From Pseudocercospora fijiensis CIRAD86 (taxonomy: Eukaryota > Ascomycota > Dothideomycetes > Mycosphaerellales > Mycosphaerellaceae), in assembly GCF_000340215.1 (NCBI RefSeq), contig NW_006921533.1, positions 5,547,424 through 5,611,423 of the forward strand: a DNA stretch of 64,000 nt, given 5' to 3'. The position numbers and the translations under genes were made by a program. This document shows, in pieces, positions 21,661 to 33,259 of the stretch; within the stretch, counting starts at the first letter, position 1, and every line of letters starts with the position of its first letter. The notes beneath the pieces are model-generated. The model was not told the DNA's origin. It saw only the letters and a list, made by a program, of their open reading frames with translations, and did not search any database.

Positions 21661-22247
21661 GAGGAAACAGAGAATGGAAAGGGGAGCAGGATTTACGATT
21701 ACGATTAGGGACGAGACGTGGGTCATGAATAGTGAGCATGAGCAGGGCGATTTGAAGCTTGGAGCTTGAGACTCTAGCTGCTAGCTGCGAAAAGAGATGC
21801 AGGATGACCCGCCAAAGTTCCAAGTGCCGTACCTCTCACACAGCCATCTCCATTTTCATAAGCCGTGCCTCCAATACCTGTGATCTCGAATACCGGTAGA
21901 GACCCGGCTCTTGTGGCTATGGACTGTATCGCGAAGGCCAAAGTAGTGGCCTCCTCCTCGGGTTTTAGGGAGGTACACGGTGGTATGTCTTCAAGGACTG
22001 AGGACAAGCGTTCTGTCACTAGCTCTACAGAAACATCTGACACGGAGTGTATGTATGCTTGGCAGGGCAGAGCTTCTGTTTCGTGTCACTTCGCGTCTTC
22101 TGACCATGTATCAAGCATTATACTGTCTACAATACCTGGCCTACGCGACTGGTTCGCGTGACTCAGGCGAGCAAATACTAGAGCAGCTAAGCCATCAGTG
22201 TCTTTCGACGCGTGATGCAGCATTTTTGATTGTCTGACGAACATCGC
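21661..22247. other. Intergenic, no supported gene
   Basis: Convergent 3' flanks of the small secreted protein gene and the amino acid permease. Overlapping frames of 85-100 codons on both strands have no recognisable domain, and none is preferred over its antisense partner. Confidence 0.45.
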
Positions 22248-24222
22248 CTAGATGATATTGCGAACACCTGATACAACCCAGTCCTTGACACCCTTCTTTC
22301 TCTTTTCATCCTGCAGCTCAGCAATGCTGGCACGTCTCTGGCCCTCTGTAACATCAACACCACTGATCATGGTTCGCTGACCTTCTCTCATGCCATCGTA
22401 GATATCAATGTCCCTGGTTCTGATGAAGAGTGGACGATGTTCTGGGCGGGCGAACCAACTGTAGGTCTTCCAGATCAAGTATAGGGCAACCAAGAAAGGA
22501 CCAGCCAGGTATGCCTCGAAAAAGAGCTCGGCGCTGAGTTGTGGACCACTGATGGGGTACAGAGCGACGTAGAACTGTGCGACAAGGCAGATGAAGTTGA
22601 TGATGAGGCAGACCCAGGAGCCCCACACGCCGAACGCGGCCTTGAATGGCAGTTCGTCGACGGAGTGGCCGTTGAGAGCCCTACATACATATGGTCAGGA
22701 TCAGAAGCAAGAATTATCCAAGGTCTCATCTTCGCTTACCAAGCTTTACGGAATCGAATGTGTGAGAGGGCAATACTGCCGTAGATGAAGAACAGCGAGA
22801 GACCAGACAAAGCCAGGAGCCATGTGAAGATATCACCGCCATTTTCAGCCAAGTTGATGAACGCCAAGCAGCCGAATAGCAACTGTAGTATGACGACCGA
22901 GACTGGGCGACCCTTCTTGTCGACGTATGCGAGGAGCTTTGGGCCCATGCCATGTGCTGCAAGAGCCTGGATTGTACGAGTCGATCCAAATGTGCAGGAA
23001 TTGGCGACACTCATGACAGCGAGCAAGATCACGGCGTTGAAAATTGATGGGAGAGCCTTGATGCCTGCAAGCTGAATGGCAATGACGAAAGGCGAGTGAC
23101 GGGAGGTGGAACCCTCCCCAGAGTACAGCGGGCTGTTGGCCGGCACGATCAATCCAATGAGCAGGAGGTTGACGACGTAGAAGATGGCAATACGCCATAC
23201 GACCTGGTTGGATGCTCTTGGGATCTCCTTCCTTGGGTTCTCGGTCTCAGCAGCAGCAAGTCCCGTAAGCTCGGTTCCGGTGTAGGCGAACGAAGCCGTC
23301 ACGAACACGCTGCAGAAGCCATGGAAGCCGTTTAAGAAGGCGCTGTAGGGAGCCGTCCTGAGCACTCATGTTAGCAGCAGATTCGGGTTCTCCACATGAT
23401 TGATGGTCTTACCAGTATTCACCTCCAATGTAGCCTCTGTTGTCGGTTGGAACACCACCACAATTGATGATGATTCCAAGAATCATAAATCCGATACAGG
23501 CCAGGATTTTGATCACACTGAGCACGAATTCGACCTATGGCAATCAGCTGATGCATCAGAAGCGTTGTCAAATTTCTGGACTCTTACCTCTCCATATCCC
23601 TTGACACCAAAGACCTGAATGGCGACTAAAGCAACCAAAAGCGGCACGATCCATGCAGCGTTGTTGATGCCCTGTGAGCCTGGCCAATAGTGGATGATGT
23701 TGCAGGCAGCGGAAATCTCGAAGGGCAGGACAGTCAGCCATTGAATGGCGTATTGCCAACCACAAGCGAAGCCCCATGACGGATCGATGAACTTGACGAT
23801 ATACATAGTGAAGGCGCCATTAATCGGGTACATAACCGCCAGTTCTGCAAGTGCCTGCATCATGAGGTAAATCATCACGCCCACGATGATAAAGCCGATG
23901 AGAACCGAAGCAGGTCCACCACTTTGGAATGCGCCGCCCGATCCAATGAACAGACCAGCACCGATTGCACCACCGCTGTCAGTAGCAATCAGCATACTCG
24001 AATTCAAGCATTGCGGCCTTCAACGCACATGGCAATCATTTGCATGTGTCTGCCCTTCAAGTCTTGGTGGAGCTTGTTCTGGTCTGCAACGATGATGGCC
24101 TGGTCCTCAGCGTCCAGGCTGACCTGCCTGCCGCGCACATGATGGCCGAAAGGTGCTGGCTCTGTTTTCTCGAAGTCGTTGCCGTTCTTGACGAGGTCGA
24201 CGCTTTCGCGTGCCAGACTCAT
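22248..24222 (-). CDS. Amino acid permease (APC/YAT family, Dip5-like)
   Basis: This gene has five exons on the minus strand: 24222-24029, 23975-23588, 23534-23413, 23357-22740 and 22680-22248. The four introns are 53-59 bases with GT...AG ends, and the exons join in frame to 584 residues, normal for this family. A hydrophilic N-terminus leads to the hallmark LHQDLKGRHMQMIAIGGAIG segment, split by intron 1, at the first membrane helix. About twelve hydrophobic helices follow, including the FAYTGTELTGLAAAE-NPRKEIPRA segment typical of amino acid permeases. The protein is a plasma-membrane proton symporter for amino acids. The closest match by motif seems to be the dicarboxylic/general class, but the substrate cannot be read from sequence. 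Confidence 0.9.
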
Positions 24223-25371
24223 GTTGGCGGTCGATCGAGGTCAAGGAGGGAGGGAGAAGGGGTTCAGCGAGATGTGCACGCAAGGGAAGGAAAGAACATA
24301 AAAGGTCCCGCGAGCGGAGGAAAGAGCATCGAAGCCGGAGCCCGGTGTACGCGACCGGACGCCACAATCTCGCTTTGGGCAGGTGTCATTGGCGGTGTTG
24401 ATGATGAACAGAGGATGGTGGATGTGGGCAACTAGCGGGGGAAGTAACGAGCTCATGTTTCTCGTCTACCCGAGAAAGTCTTCTCCACGAAGCTTGGCAT
24501 CGCCAGCTTCCAGAAGCTTTCAGCGGACACGTTCGAGACGCACTACGCCTCTTCGATGCAACCTTAGCGTGGCGCAAGGAGCTGAGAGCTCGCGATTATT
24601 CCATCGCTTGTCACACCTGATCAAGGTCCAGCGCCGCTAATAAGGCCGAGAAGATCGCCGTTGCCCGAAGTCTGATTTGCGACTGGCCATCCACATATTA
24701 TTATCAAGGACGGACTTCACTTCCTTTTGTTGCGAATGCCAATCATCACCTTCGCCTTGACCGAGATCAGCCTTGGACGCGTCTGAAGGAATAAGTCGCA
24801 CGTGCGATCCATCCGCAACGATTGGTTTCATCCGTGCGGCAAATTCACAGGATGAGTTTGGAATGTATAGTGTTGGATGGTGAGATCGATCTTCTTGGCG
24901 GCAACGATTCAAGGAGATGGCAATGTGGCGGGTCGCCGAGGCCGATCCGCAGTCTCCGCCATGGGTCGCGTTGACACGGATCTTGTTGATGCACAACCCG
25001 TCGTTATCATAGAACTCATCTGCGTCAGTGCTCCGAGACAGCAGCTGCAAGATGGTGATGCTGCGTCCAGAGATCAATATGTCTTGACATCAAGCTGTAT
25101 TGATGAAGGTGGTGCACATCTGCTTGGCAACCAAGACAAGTCCGTTGAGACAAGCATTTCAAGACATTTCGCCAAGATGCTCTGGTAGAAGTTGTGATGC
25201 AATCCCAAGAAACTCACTGACTACTACTTGAGTATCTCTGCTCAGTCTGCGGCAAGTTCTAGATGCAGTGATAAGAAATTCGATGGTAATATACAACGAC
25301 GCTGGTCGTGGACTGTATGGAGTGGGACTATAATATTGCACAGATTGAGCGGAAGCAGTTGTCGTCATTGC
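24223..25371. other. Intergenic, no supported gene
   Basis: This is the 5' flank of the permease and the 3' flank of the alpha/beta hydrolase. A 146-codon minus-strand frame (24637-25077) is the longest open stretch. It shows no domain, signal peptide or repeats, and is crossed by opposing frames of similar size. I cannot support a gene here. Confidence 0.45.
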
Positions 25372-26391
25372 TCACATGGCGGCGAGCAGAGCCTTTTGGA
25401 TATCTCCCTCCCAATTCTGGATCAAGCTTCCGTGATTCTCATCCTCGACACGTAAAATGGCATTACCTCCCAGACGTGCCGCATACAGTTCCCCATGAGC
25501 CACTGGCGCTACAGGATCGCGCTTTCCGTACCAGAGTTGGATCGGCAAATCTTTTCGAATCTCTTCAACGCGAAAGCCCCAGTCCTCGCCTAGGGTCTTT
25601 GCATCATCCACAAGGCCTTGGGTTCCCTGGGCAAAGATCTCCCGCGAAGTCCGTTGCACAAATAGTCGCAAAATTTCAGGAGTCTTCTTTGCTTCCGGAT
25701 CTCTGGAGATAATGCTGTACCGCTCCTCATCACTCAAGTCAAGACGAGCCGCAGGATCTCGACTGAAGAACCACTTCGGCAGACTCGGCACGTACTTGCA
25801 AGCGCACCAGCCAAGATAGTTCTTCCATCCATGCATATCTGGCGAACCCAGGCCCACGACGATAGCCATGGCTTTCAACTTATCTGCAGGCAACGCATAA
25901 GCACACCCCAGTGCGTAAGGACCTCCAGCTGATGAGCCCATAACGGCATATTCGTCAAGACGGAGGTGATCGGCAAGCTGCTCAATATCTTCGGCATGAT
26001 CCAAAAGCCTTCGTCCGGGCTGTGGTGAGCTCCAGCCTATGCCGGGTCGATCCACGGATATGAGTCTAGCACCAACATCGACTGCGATCTGATTCCACAT
26101 CGCAGCCTCGGTGCGAGCTCCTGGCAAGCCATGTAGGCAGAAAATGACACGACCACGTGGGGACCCGTACTCTGCGTAGCCGAGTTTCCGACCGTCTCGT
26201 AACGTGATCGTAGCTGAAGTCTCCGTGTCAATCCGGTAGAGGCATGGCTTGCTTCGGTCCAGAACTAGCTGCTTTGCTGGTGAATTTGATATTGTGAGGT
26301 TCGTGAGGTATTGCACGAGCGCGCTCGGTAGGCGCCATAGGCTGTTGTATTGCGTTGGGAGTGTTTCTGCCATGTGGCTATAAGTGATCAA
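25372..26391 (-). CDS. Alpha/beta hydrolase
   Basis: This single-exon gene encodes 339 residues (333 if the second ATG is used). The fold is clear. An HG oxyanion-hole motif (HGLPG, about 87-91) precedes the nucleophile elbow GSSAGG with Ser154. The acid is Asp292 in GKRDPVAP, and the catalytic base is His320 in ENHGSL. Spacing is standard for the AB-hydrolase-1 family (esterases, epoxide hydrolases, haloperoxidase-like). The N-terminal 60 residues before the first strand are not a signal peptide, so a cytosolic enzyme is likely. The substrate cannot be deduced. Confidence 0.85.
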   Translation of the reverse strand: MITYSHMAETLPTQYNSLWRLPSALVQYLTNLTISNSPAKQLVLDRSKPCLYRIDTETSATITLRDGRKLGYAEYGSPRGRVIFCLHGLPGARTEAAMWNQIAVDVGARLISVDRPGIGWSSPQPGRRLLDHAEDIEQLADHLRLDEYAVMGSSAGGPYALGCAYALPADKLKAMAIVVGLGSPDMHGWKNYLGWCACKYVPSLPKWFFSRDPAARLDLSDEERYSIISRDPEAKKTPEILRLFVQRTSREIFAQGTQGLVDDAKTLGEDWGFRVEEIRKDLPIQLWYGKRDPVAPVAHGELYAARLGGNAILRVEDENHGSLIQNWEGDIQKALLAAM

Positions 26392-28142
26392 TCTGGGCTG
26401 ATACGGATCCTTATAAAGAACATGTTGTACTACATTGACTCATTAGGGCTCTCGGGGCTGTTCAGTTCAGCTGAGGATTTTTGTAGCCGAGATCTCCCGT
26501 GCAGCTACATCACCTGGCCGCATATGCGTAGCTGTGTATTCGTGTCACATTACCTAAATCAGATGTAGATGCGAGACCGATTTGAATCAGGCTCGAGGTG
26601 ACGGACTCATGGCTGTTGGAAGGCAACAAAATCCTGTTGTATCCGCTTTTACGCTTTCATGCGCAGCACCGCCTCGGTTTTCTCGGTGCGCATGAAGCAG
26701 GTCCGCCACATGAAGTGGTTGCGCAGCTGATGCGGTGTCCGATATGTGTTTTGTCTCTCAACATCTTCCCTCTTTCTGTGAGCAATGCACCTACACAGCA
26801 GCAGAGCACATTCTGCTCTTCTAGAGCTCCTGCGAAGCTAGCCTTCTGTCGCGACCGAGAAGCTGATATCAACATGCTCGGTGAGCAGAACTATGACCAA
26901 GCTCTTGACTATGTAGTTATTGTGCAGTCGTTGCCCGGTTTTGTTCGCGGGACGAAAGGATCGCTCTGCGTAAGTATTCTCATTTGGGCACTATATTGTC
27001 CTTCCTTGAAAAGGATCCAAAATGTTCTAGTTTGGCTCTGAGTGGGAGCATAGCCCTCGATTCGACTCCACGGAATGATCGTGATCGTAATCTTGGGTTC
27101 CAGTTCAGAGCGGAAGAGCAAAGTTGAGCAGGAGGGAGGGTGGCATGCCAAGGAAGAACGCCAAGACCGTTCGTCTGAGGCGCGGCTTCTGGACGACACT
27201 ATTCTGCTTGACTACATACCTCCACTGGACAAAAATGCGCGCTGGTCTCGCGCGACAGCTTGTCAATGACAGCAGTTAAGAGTCAGACAATGCAATTATC
27301 CCGTCTGAAGCACCTTGAGTGCACCAAGCACTTCCTTTGAGGTCGAGGCGAGAACCTTGTCTGCAGAAGATTATTTCCAAGCATGTTCTTTGTCGGACAA
27401 CAAAGGAAGGACTCTGGCTCTTGTTAACGACACGGCGGGCAAGCATGAAGGTAGACCTGGCCTCCACCCCTTCTTCAGCCCAAAGCGCTCGTGCACCATT
27501 TTTCGTACCGTACCCAGAAATTCTTCAGGTCTAAGCATCCCATCACTGGATCTTTCGAGCAAGCATTGTCCGGTCACACCGCTGAGCCTTGGAGCCAGGA
27601 TTAGCGGGCCCTTAGTTGATCGTTGGAGCTATTGAGCTTATAAGCCGAAGAACTTTGAGCTACAATAGTCGGCCAACGACAATGTCAGTGTCTTTCTCGG
27701 AGGTCAAGCTGGTGGTGAATGTCTTTGATGTGACGTATTGAGAGGTTGTGCGGAATCGGTCGTCGAGGCTAGGCGCGTATATGCTTCCCATAACGTGCTT
27801 CATCAATGGTTGCGCCGCGGCGCGATGTTGGAGAAGCAATACTATTTGTTGCGAATTTCGCTGATGTCCTGGTGGCAAGATAAGTTGTAGGATAAAGTGT
27901 CTGTGGCGTAATTAGCAAGCACGCTGGCAATCATGTTAGTCTGCCCAGCCTTCACTGCGCATGCACTTGTCTTTATCTTTGCAGAATTGCGGGACCTGAG
28001 GGCTGTTCAAAACTGTGCGCTCCATCCGTCCTCCTATTGCTCACTATCAGGAGCCTTACCACACCTGTACCCAGCCCTACTATCTCAAACTCATACTGAT
28101 CTTCTTACCTGTTGTTCTGCAGCAGTCCTTTCTTGAACCGCA
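26392..28142. other. Long intergenic stretch, no supported gene
   Basis: There are about 1.75 kb between the hydrolase and mannitol dehydrogenase starts, which are divergently transcribed. A 147-codon plus frame at 26598-27041 and a 106-codon frame at 27315-27635 lack domains and have antisense rivals. The pyrimidine-rich last 120 bases before 28143 look like a normal fungal 5' region. A noncoding RNA cannot be excluded. Confidence 0.45.
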
Positions 28143-29726
28143 ATGAACAAAGGGCATATCAAGCTGTGTAAGAAAAACCTTCCGACCCTCGAAGCCGCCG
28201 GAATCCATGTGCCAACCTACGATCGCTCGAAGATGAGGGAGGGCATTGTCCACTTCGGTGTCGGCGGCTTCCATCGTGCACATCTGGCTCAGTACATCCA
28301 CATGCTGGCCACCGAGCACAACGTGATGGACTGGTCGATTTGCGGCGTGGGGTTGATGCCTTCCGATATTGCCATGCGAGACGCTCTCGTTAGCCAGGAT
28401 TGTCTGTATACCGTCGTCGAGGGAAGCGCCGAGGGGTCCAAGATTCATGTCGTTGGTAGCATTACATCGTACCTATATGCGCCAACGGACCCGGAAAAGG
28501 TCATTGCGAAGCTCGCTCATCCTGATACACGTATCGTAAGTCTGACCATAACGGAATCCGGATACTGCTTCAATGAGACGACCAAAGAGCTGGACACCTT
28601 GCATCCGAGTATCGCTGCGGACTTGCAAGTAATGGCTAAAGGTGGCTCGCCGACAACCGTGTATGGCTATATCGTTGCTGGTCTTGCCCGCAGGCAGAGG
28701 CTAGGATTACCACCTTTCACTTTACTGTCGTGCGACAATATTGTGCAGAATGGTCAGCTACTCAAGAAAATGTTGCTTTCTTTCACAAAGCACATCGACA
28801 GTACCTTGGCTGGCTGGGTTGAACGCAACGGCGCCTTTCCCAACAGCATGGTCGATCGTATTACCCCAAGAACACGGCCTGATGACGTGCAACGCTTGGC
28901 GAGAAGATACAATGTCATCGATGCTTGGCCAGTCGTTACTGAACCGTTCATTCAGTGGGTCATGGAAGACAACTTCACGATGGGACGTCCACAATGGGAG
29001 AATGTCGGGGTCCAGATTGCGGAGGACGTGGAGCCCTTCGAGAAGATGAAGCTGTCATTGCTAAATGGCACTCATTCGGCAATAGGATATCTGGCCCATC
29101 TGACGGGGTATGAGTACATCCACGAGGCCATTCGTAGTGCCGACTTCCGGAATTACATACGTGGGATGATGGACTTCGAGCTTCGTCCACTCCTCGACCA
29201 CATCCCAGGGATTGACTTGGACAAGTATTGCGACTCAGTCATCGAACGCTTCTCCAACCCAACGATGGGTGATCGCGTGCTCCGTATCTGCCAGGACGGA
29301 TCCGGCAAGATGCCAAAGTACATTCTCTCACCACTGTCGAAGCAGTTGAAACAGGGAGGCGGTTTCAGCCGATTGACGCTTTGCGTTGCAGCATGGTTTC
29401 GATTCTTGAATGGCGTCGACGAATGGGGCAGAGAATACGTGGTGGATGATCCCATGGCCGCTGAGCTGCAGCTGCTGGCTATCGAGAGTGGATCGGATGC
29501 TGCAGGATTGCTGGGTGTCAGCCGCCTCTTTGATCAGACCTTACAGCACTCCGCTCCATTTCTGAAGAAGTTAAATGCGCAGCTCGAGAGCCTGTATAGG
29601 TATGGAGCCAGAGCGACTCTTATTAGGGTGCTGGAAGCTGTGGAACAGGCAGCTGAGGCCGGTGCGCTGATTGAACATCAGAATGTTGACGGCCTGGCTT
29701 GGCGGCTTGAGATCGCCCATATCTAA
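28143..29726 (+). CDS. Mannitol 2-dehydrogenase (long-chain, NAD-dependent)
   Basis: This single-exon gene encodes 527 residues; the polyol-specific long-chain dehydrogenase family is usually 490-540. The N-terminal Rossmann domain carries the dinucleotide motif GVGGFHRAH (39-47). The C-terminal domain has the catalytic triad with exact family spacing: Lys303, Asn308 and His311 in KLSLLNGTHS. The enzyme interconverts D-mannitol and D-fructose with NAD, in the cytosol, as part of fungal mannitol metabolism (carbon storage, osmotic and oxidative stress). A related sugar-acid reductase (fructuronate or altronate type) is less likely given length and fungal context. Confidence 0.92.
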   Translation: MNKGHIKLCKKNLPTLEAAGIHVPTYDRSKMREGIVHFGVGGFHRAHLAQYIHMLATEHNVMDWSICGVGLMPSDIAMRDALVSQDCLYTVVEGSAEGSKIHVVGSITSYLYAPTDPEKVIAKLAHPDTRIVSLTITESGYCFNETTKELDTLHPSIAADLQVMAKGGSPTTVYGYIVAGLARRQRLGLPPFTLLSCDNIVQNGQLLKKMLLSFTKHIDSTLAGWVERNGAFPNSMVDRITPRTRPDDVQRLARRYNVIDAWPVVTEPFIQWVMEDNFTMGRPQWENVGVQIAEDVEPFEKMKLSLLNGTHSAIGYLAHLTGYEYIHEAIRSADFRNYIRGMMDFELRPLLDHIPGIDLDKYCDSVIERFSNPTMGDRVLRICQDGSGKMPKYILSPLSKQLKQGGGFSRLTLCVAAWFRFLNGVDEWGREYVVDDPMAAELQLLAIESGSDAAGLLGVSRLFDQTLQHSAPFLKKLNAQLESLYRYGARATLIRVLEAVEQAAEAGALIEHQNVDGLAWRLEIAHI

Positions 29727-30072
29727 GATCTGATACAGCGAGACTCAACTCTTGTGAGGTTTTTTGTAGCTGCATCGGGAGGTGGCGTTCATAGGGGTTT
29801 CCACTGTACTTTGTCTATGCGTATTAGTATCATTTCTTGTCGATGTGGGTGGCAAGGTGCCGGCCGACTCAGAGCTGTTCTCCCTGTGAAATAGCTAAGA
29901 GCCGGAACATTCTGTGACGTGACATTGATATGCCTTGTGTTTTGATGATGATCGAGCAAGAAGTCTATACCTTGGAATGGAAGGCTGTCTGGTACTCGGG
30001 ATTCGGGAGTCGGCGCATGGCCATTCTTTGCCGATGAAGCGAAACGCGTGTCCCGCTTCACGCGTCAAGTGA
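29727..30072. other. Intergenic, 3' flank of mannitol dehydrogenase and promoter of CTF18
   Basis: A 346-base gap. The 90-codon minus frame inside it has no domain. The stretch should contain the mannitol dehydrogenase polyadenylation site and the CTF18 promoter; no specific element is recognised. Confidence 0.4.
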
Positions 30073-32823
30073 ATGAACGAACATGCGATGATGAAGTCTT
30101 CAAGTCCACTGCCGATACCGCGCTCGGACGAACTCGAAGATCTGTATGCAGCTTCATCGAATGATCAAAGCTGCGATACAGCACCTACATCATACTCCGA
30201 TGACCTGGAAGCGCTGAACGCGATCGAACACGAAAGCAAACGCGAGAAAGCCGCGACGGTGGTGCAGCATCGCAGCTGGAAAGTGTCTGAAGTCTTCCTC
30301 AGCGAACCCAGAGAAGCACAAACCTCATCGCCCATACAAATGGCCAACATGACTTCGAGTCCGCCTCCAACCCCCTCGCCAATGAAAAAGCGCAAGTTCG
30401 GCACTCTCAATCTGGGCACAAGCACTTTGACGCGTCCGGCGAAGGCACAGAAAGTGTTCTATGGCATCAATATACACCAATTGCTGGACGACGCGAAGGC
30501 TGAAGAGAACATACCGAAAGCCGCGAAGACACGGGAACAAATACCAACGCCGCCAGCAGAGCCTGCTACCAAAAGCAAACGAGCCAATCTGCTGTGGACG
30601 GAGAAGTACCGAGCCAGAAAGTTCACAGATCTGATCGGTGATGAACGCACACATCGCCATGTCATGCATTGGCTGAAGCGGTGGGATCAGATTGTCTTTC
30701 CGGGATCATACCGACCTAAAGTCAAGAAGGGCGCACTTGTTGAGGAAGAGAAGCCGCATCGCAAGATTTTGATGCTGACAGGTCCACCTGGATTGGGCAA
30801 GACCACTCTGGCACATGTATGCGCGAGGCAAGCTGGATATGAGGTGCAAGAGATTAATGCAAGCGACGAAAGAAGTGCCACTGTAGTGAAAGGCAGAATA
30901 AGAGATATGGTGGGGACGGAGAATGTCAAGAATGTGGACAACAAGACTGCTGAAGGGAAGGTCAAGAAGGCCGCGAAGCCAGTCTGTGTGATTGTTGATG
31001 AGGTCGATGGTGTGGTCGGTGGAAGTGGCGGAGGCGGAGAAGGAGGCTTTGTGAAAGCGTTGATCGATTTGATTATGCTTGACCAGAAGAACACTCCTCT
31101 GGCATCGATGTCTCAAGCACCAGCCAAAAACAAGAAGAAAGGCGAGCGCTTTCGACTACTGCGACCTCTGATTCTGGTCTGCAACGACGTCTACCACCCA
31201 TCACTCCGACCCTTGCGGCAAAGCTCGGTGGCAGAAGTGATTCACGTACGGAAGCCGCCAGTGCAAAGCTTGGTGACTCGCTTACAGCAAGTCTTCGAGA
31301 AAGAAGGCGTACCTTGCGACACTGATGGCGTTCGAAGACTTTGCGAGGCAGCATGGGGTGTCAGCAACCGGAAGGAGGATCGCAAAGCAGCTGGAGCAGG
31401 TGAAGGTGATATGCGAGGCATTATGGTAGTTGGAGAATGGGTGGCTGGCAAGCTACGAGCATCAAACAACGGCAGCGAACGGCTGACCCGCAAATGGGTA
31501 GAAGACAATGTTCTCTCAGATCTGGCTCATGGCGGAGGTGGCGCCAGAGGTCTGGGACGAGGCGGGCCCAAAGACATTGTTGAGCGTGTCTTCCAAGAAG
31601 GAGCTGGCTTTCCCAAAACAGCTCCAATGTCCACGCCTCTCCAGATAGCAGGCAATGACGGCGTGAAAGGTGTGGCGGAAGGCGTTCGTCGGACCGCTAC
31701 CTCTCGCCTTCGAGAGCTTATCGACACGCTCGGCGACACGGACCGCATCATCACAGACTGCTTCTCAACTTACCCCGAACGGCCTTTCCAAGACGACACT
31801 ATGCTCTCCAAGCCCGATTCCGCCTATGAGTGGCTCAACTTTCACGACCGTCTCTCATCGGCAGTCCATACGAGCAATGAATGGGAACTAGCTCCTTACC
31901 TTAGCACACCAGTTCTCGCATTCCACCACCTCTTTGCCTCCCCCACTGGTATCCAATACCAAGCACCTACAGCCATGGCCGACGCAGACACCGAAGACTC
32001 GTCTCCCACCCATCCCTTCTCCGGCCCTTCAGCCTCCTGGACAGCTCACGAAGCCCAGAAATCCAACGAATCTCACCTTCAAACACTACAGTCAAACCTC
32101 TCCCTGTCCCTACTCCGCTCCTTCCGCTCTCACACCGACATAGCAACAGATCTCCAACCCTACCTCCTACGAATGCTCAACCCCTCAGTGAACCCAATCG
32201 TAGTAGGAGGCAGCGGCAAAGACAAAGGCACAGCCTCCGTGCGCAAAGCAAGCGAACAAACCCTCATAAAACGCGCCGTAAACGTCATGGGAGCAAGTGG
32301 GATCAGATTCGAACGTGTTCGACTCGATGGCGGCGCATTTGAAGAGAAGAGGTTCGGCGCAGCCAATGAATGGGTCTACCGAATGGAACCTCCGATCGAT
32401 ACGTTATGTACCTTTGAAACCGGTGGCAAAGGTTTTGGTGAAGCGGGAGGTGTCAAGACACGCTACGCAGTCCGACAAGTCTTGGAACAGGAATGGAAGA
32501 AAGAGGAAGTACGACTTGCTGAGGAGGCTCGACTTGCAAGATTCGGGGTGGCGAATTCTACGGCTGTTGCGCCAGCTGATGTGATGAAAAAGAGGAAGCA
32601 GTTGGACGATGTTGACGCTGGTGGGAAAAAGATTGTGAGGGATTTCTTTGGGAGACCGGTGGTGGTTCCGTTGAATGGGGAAGAGACTGAAGTGCAGAAG
32701 AGGAGGAGGATGGAAGCGGAGAAGAGAGAGAAGGGACTGGGTGTTTGGGTTACGTTTCACGAGGGTTTCTCGAATGCTGTGAGGAAACCGATTACTTTGA
32801 AGGAGTTCATGCAAGGTCTGTAG
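30073..32823 (+). CDS. CTF18: Ctf18, RFC-like clamp loader large subunit
   Basis: This single-exon gene encodes 916 residues. After a disordered N-terminus it has LWTEKYRARKFTDLIGD (about 174-190, the RFC-box start). An AAA+ core follows with Walker A GPPGLGKT (237-244) and Walker B CVIVDEVDG (305-313), and then a helical collar. The last 20 residues include EGFSNAVRK, the conserved tail by which Ctf18 binds Dcc1-Ctf8. Known role: with Rfc2-5, Dcc1 and Ctf8 it loads and unloads PCNA at forks and is needed for sister-chromatid cohesion and checkpoint signalling in the nucleus. The Gly-rich loop after Walker B (GGSGGGGEGG) is typical of fungal orthologues. The cohesin loader Mau2 lies about 30 kb away; this is probably coincidence. 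Confidence 0.93.
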   Translation: MNEHAMMKSSSPLPIPRSDELEDLYAASSNDQSCDTAPTSYSDDLEALNAIEHESKREKAATVVQHRSWKVSEVFLSEPREAQTSSPIQMANMTSSPPPTPSPMKKRKFGTLNLGTSTLTRPAKAQKVFYGINIHQLLDDAKAEENIPKAAKTREQIPTPPAEPATKSKRANLLWTEKYRARKFTDLIGDERTHRHVMHWLKRWDQIVFPGSYRPKVKKGALVEEEKPHRKILMLTGPPGLGKTTLAHVCARQAGYEVQEINASDERSATVVKGRIRDMVGTENVKNVDNKTAEGKVKKAAKPVCVIVDEVDGVVGGSGGGGEGGFVKALIDLIMLDQKNTPLASMSQAPAKNKKKGERFRLLRPLILVCNDVYHPSLRPLRQSSVAEVIHVRKPPVQSLVTRLQQVFEKEGVPCDTDGVRRLCEAAWGVSNRKEDRKAAGAGEGDMRGIMVVGEWVAGKLRASNNGSERLTRKWVEDNVLSDLAHGGGGARGLGRGGPKDIVERVFQEGAGFPKTAPMSTPLQIAGNDGVKGVAEGVRRTATSRLRELIDTLGDTDRIITDCFSTYPERPFQDDTMLSKPDSAYEWLNFHDRLSSAVHTSNEWELAPYLSTPVLAFHHLFASPTGIQYQAPTAMADADTEDSSPTHPFSGPSASWTAHEAQKSNESHLQTLQSNLSLSLLRSFRSHTDIATDLQPYLLRMLNPSVNPIVVGGSGKDKGTASVRKASEQTLIKRAVNVMGASGIRFERVRLDGGAFEEKRFGAANEWVYRMEPPIDTLCTFETGGKGFGEAGGVKTRYAVRQVLEQEWKKEEVRLAEEARLARFGVANSTAVAPADVMKKRKQLDDVDAGGKKIVRDFFGRPVVVPLNGEETEVQKRRRMEAEKREKGLGVWVTFHEGFSNAVRKPITLKEFMQGL

Positions 32824-33259
32824 GTAGCAAATTGTAAATGACACGAAAAGAGCATTATTGATGAAGTGCTTGATGCCGATATGGCGGATGCTTTCATTAT
32901 TTCCTCCACCTGCTGCCAGCTACCTTTGATGCCTGATAATGATGCACTTGACGTGCATCCCGCGTTGCTACAACGAGACGCAGACGGATTTGCTGCCAAG
33001 CTGCGCTGCTCGCCTCTGCGCCGATGTCTCGGTGGCGATGAATGATGGGCATAGCCTCCTCCAATAGAAGCTACCAAAATAGACCGCAAGATGTCCAGCC
33101 GCCAATGCTACATGTCTGAGGTAATGAGCTTGGGCTTCGTCGGTTTGAGATGCCATCGGCACACCGAATGAGGTTGCGGTGGTCGAACCTGAGAATGTCT
33201 GCTGTGGAACTTCCCAGATCATTTCCTGGAAAACACGACTCTTGTTCGCCTCTGTTCGA
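32824..33259. other. Intergenic between convergent CTF18 and MAK16
   Basis: A short convergent 3' region. Open frames crossing it on both strands have no domain and are extensions of antisense frames of the flanking genes. Nothing supported. Confidence 0.45.

Noticed and set aside
24637..25077. 146-codon minus frame between the permease and the hydrolase
   Set aside because: No recognisable domain or signal peptide, with opposing frames of similar length. Could be revisited with transcripts.
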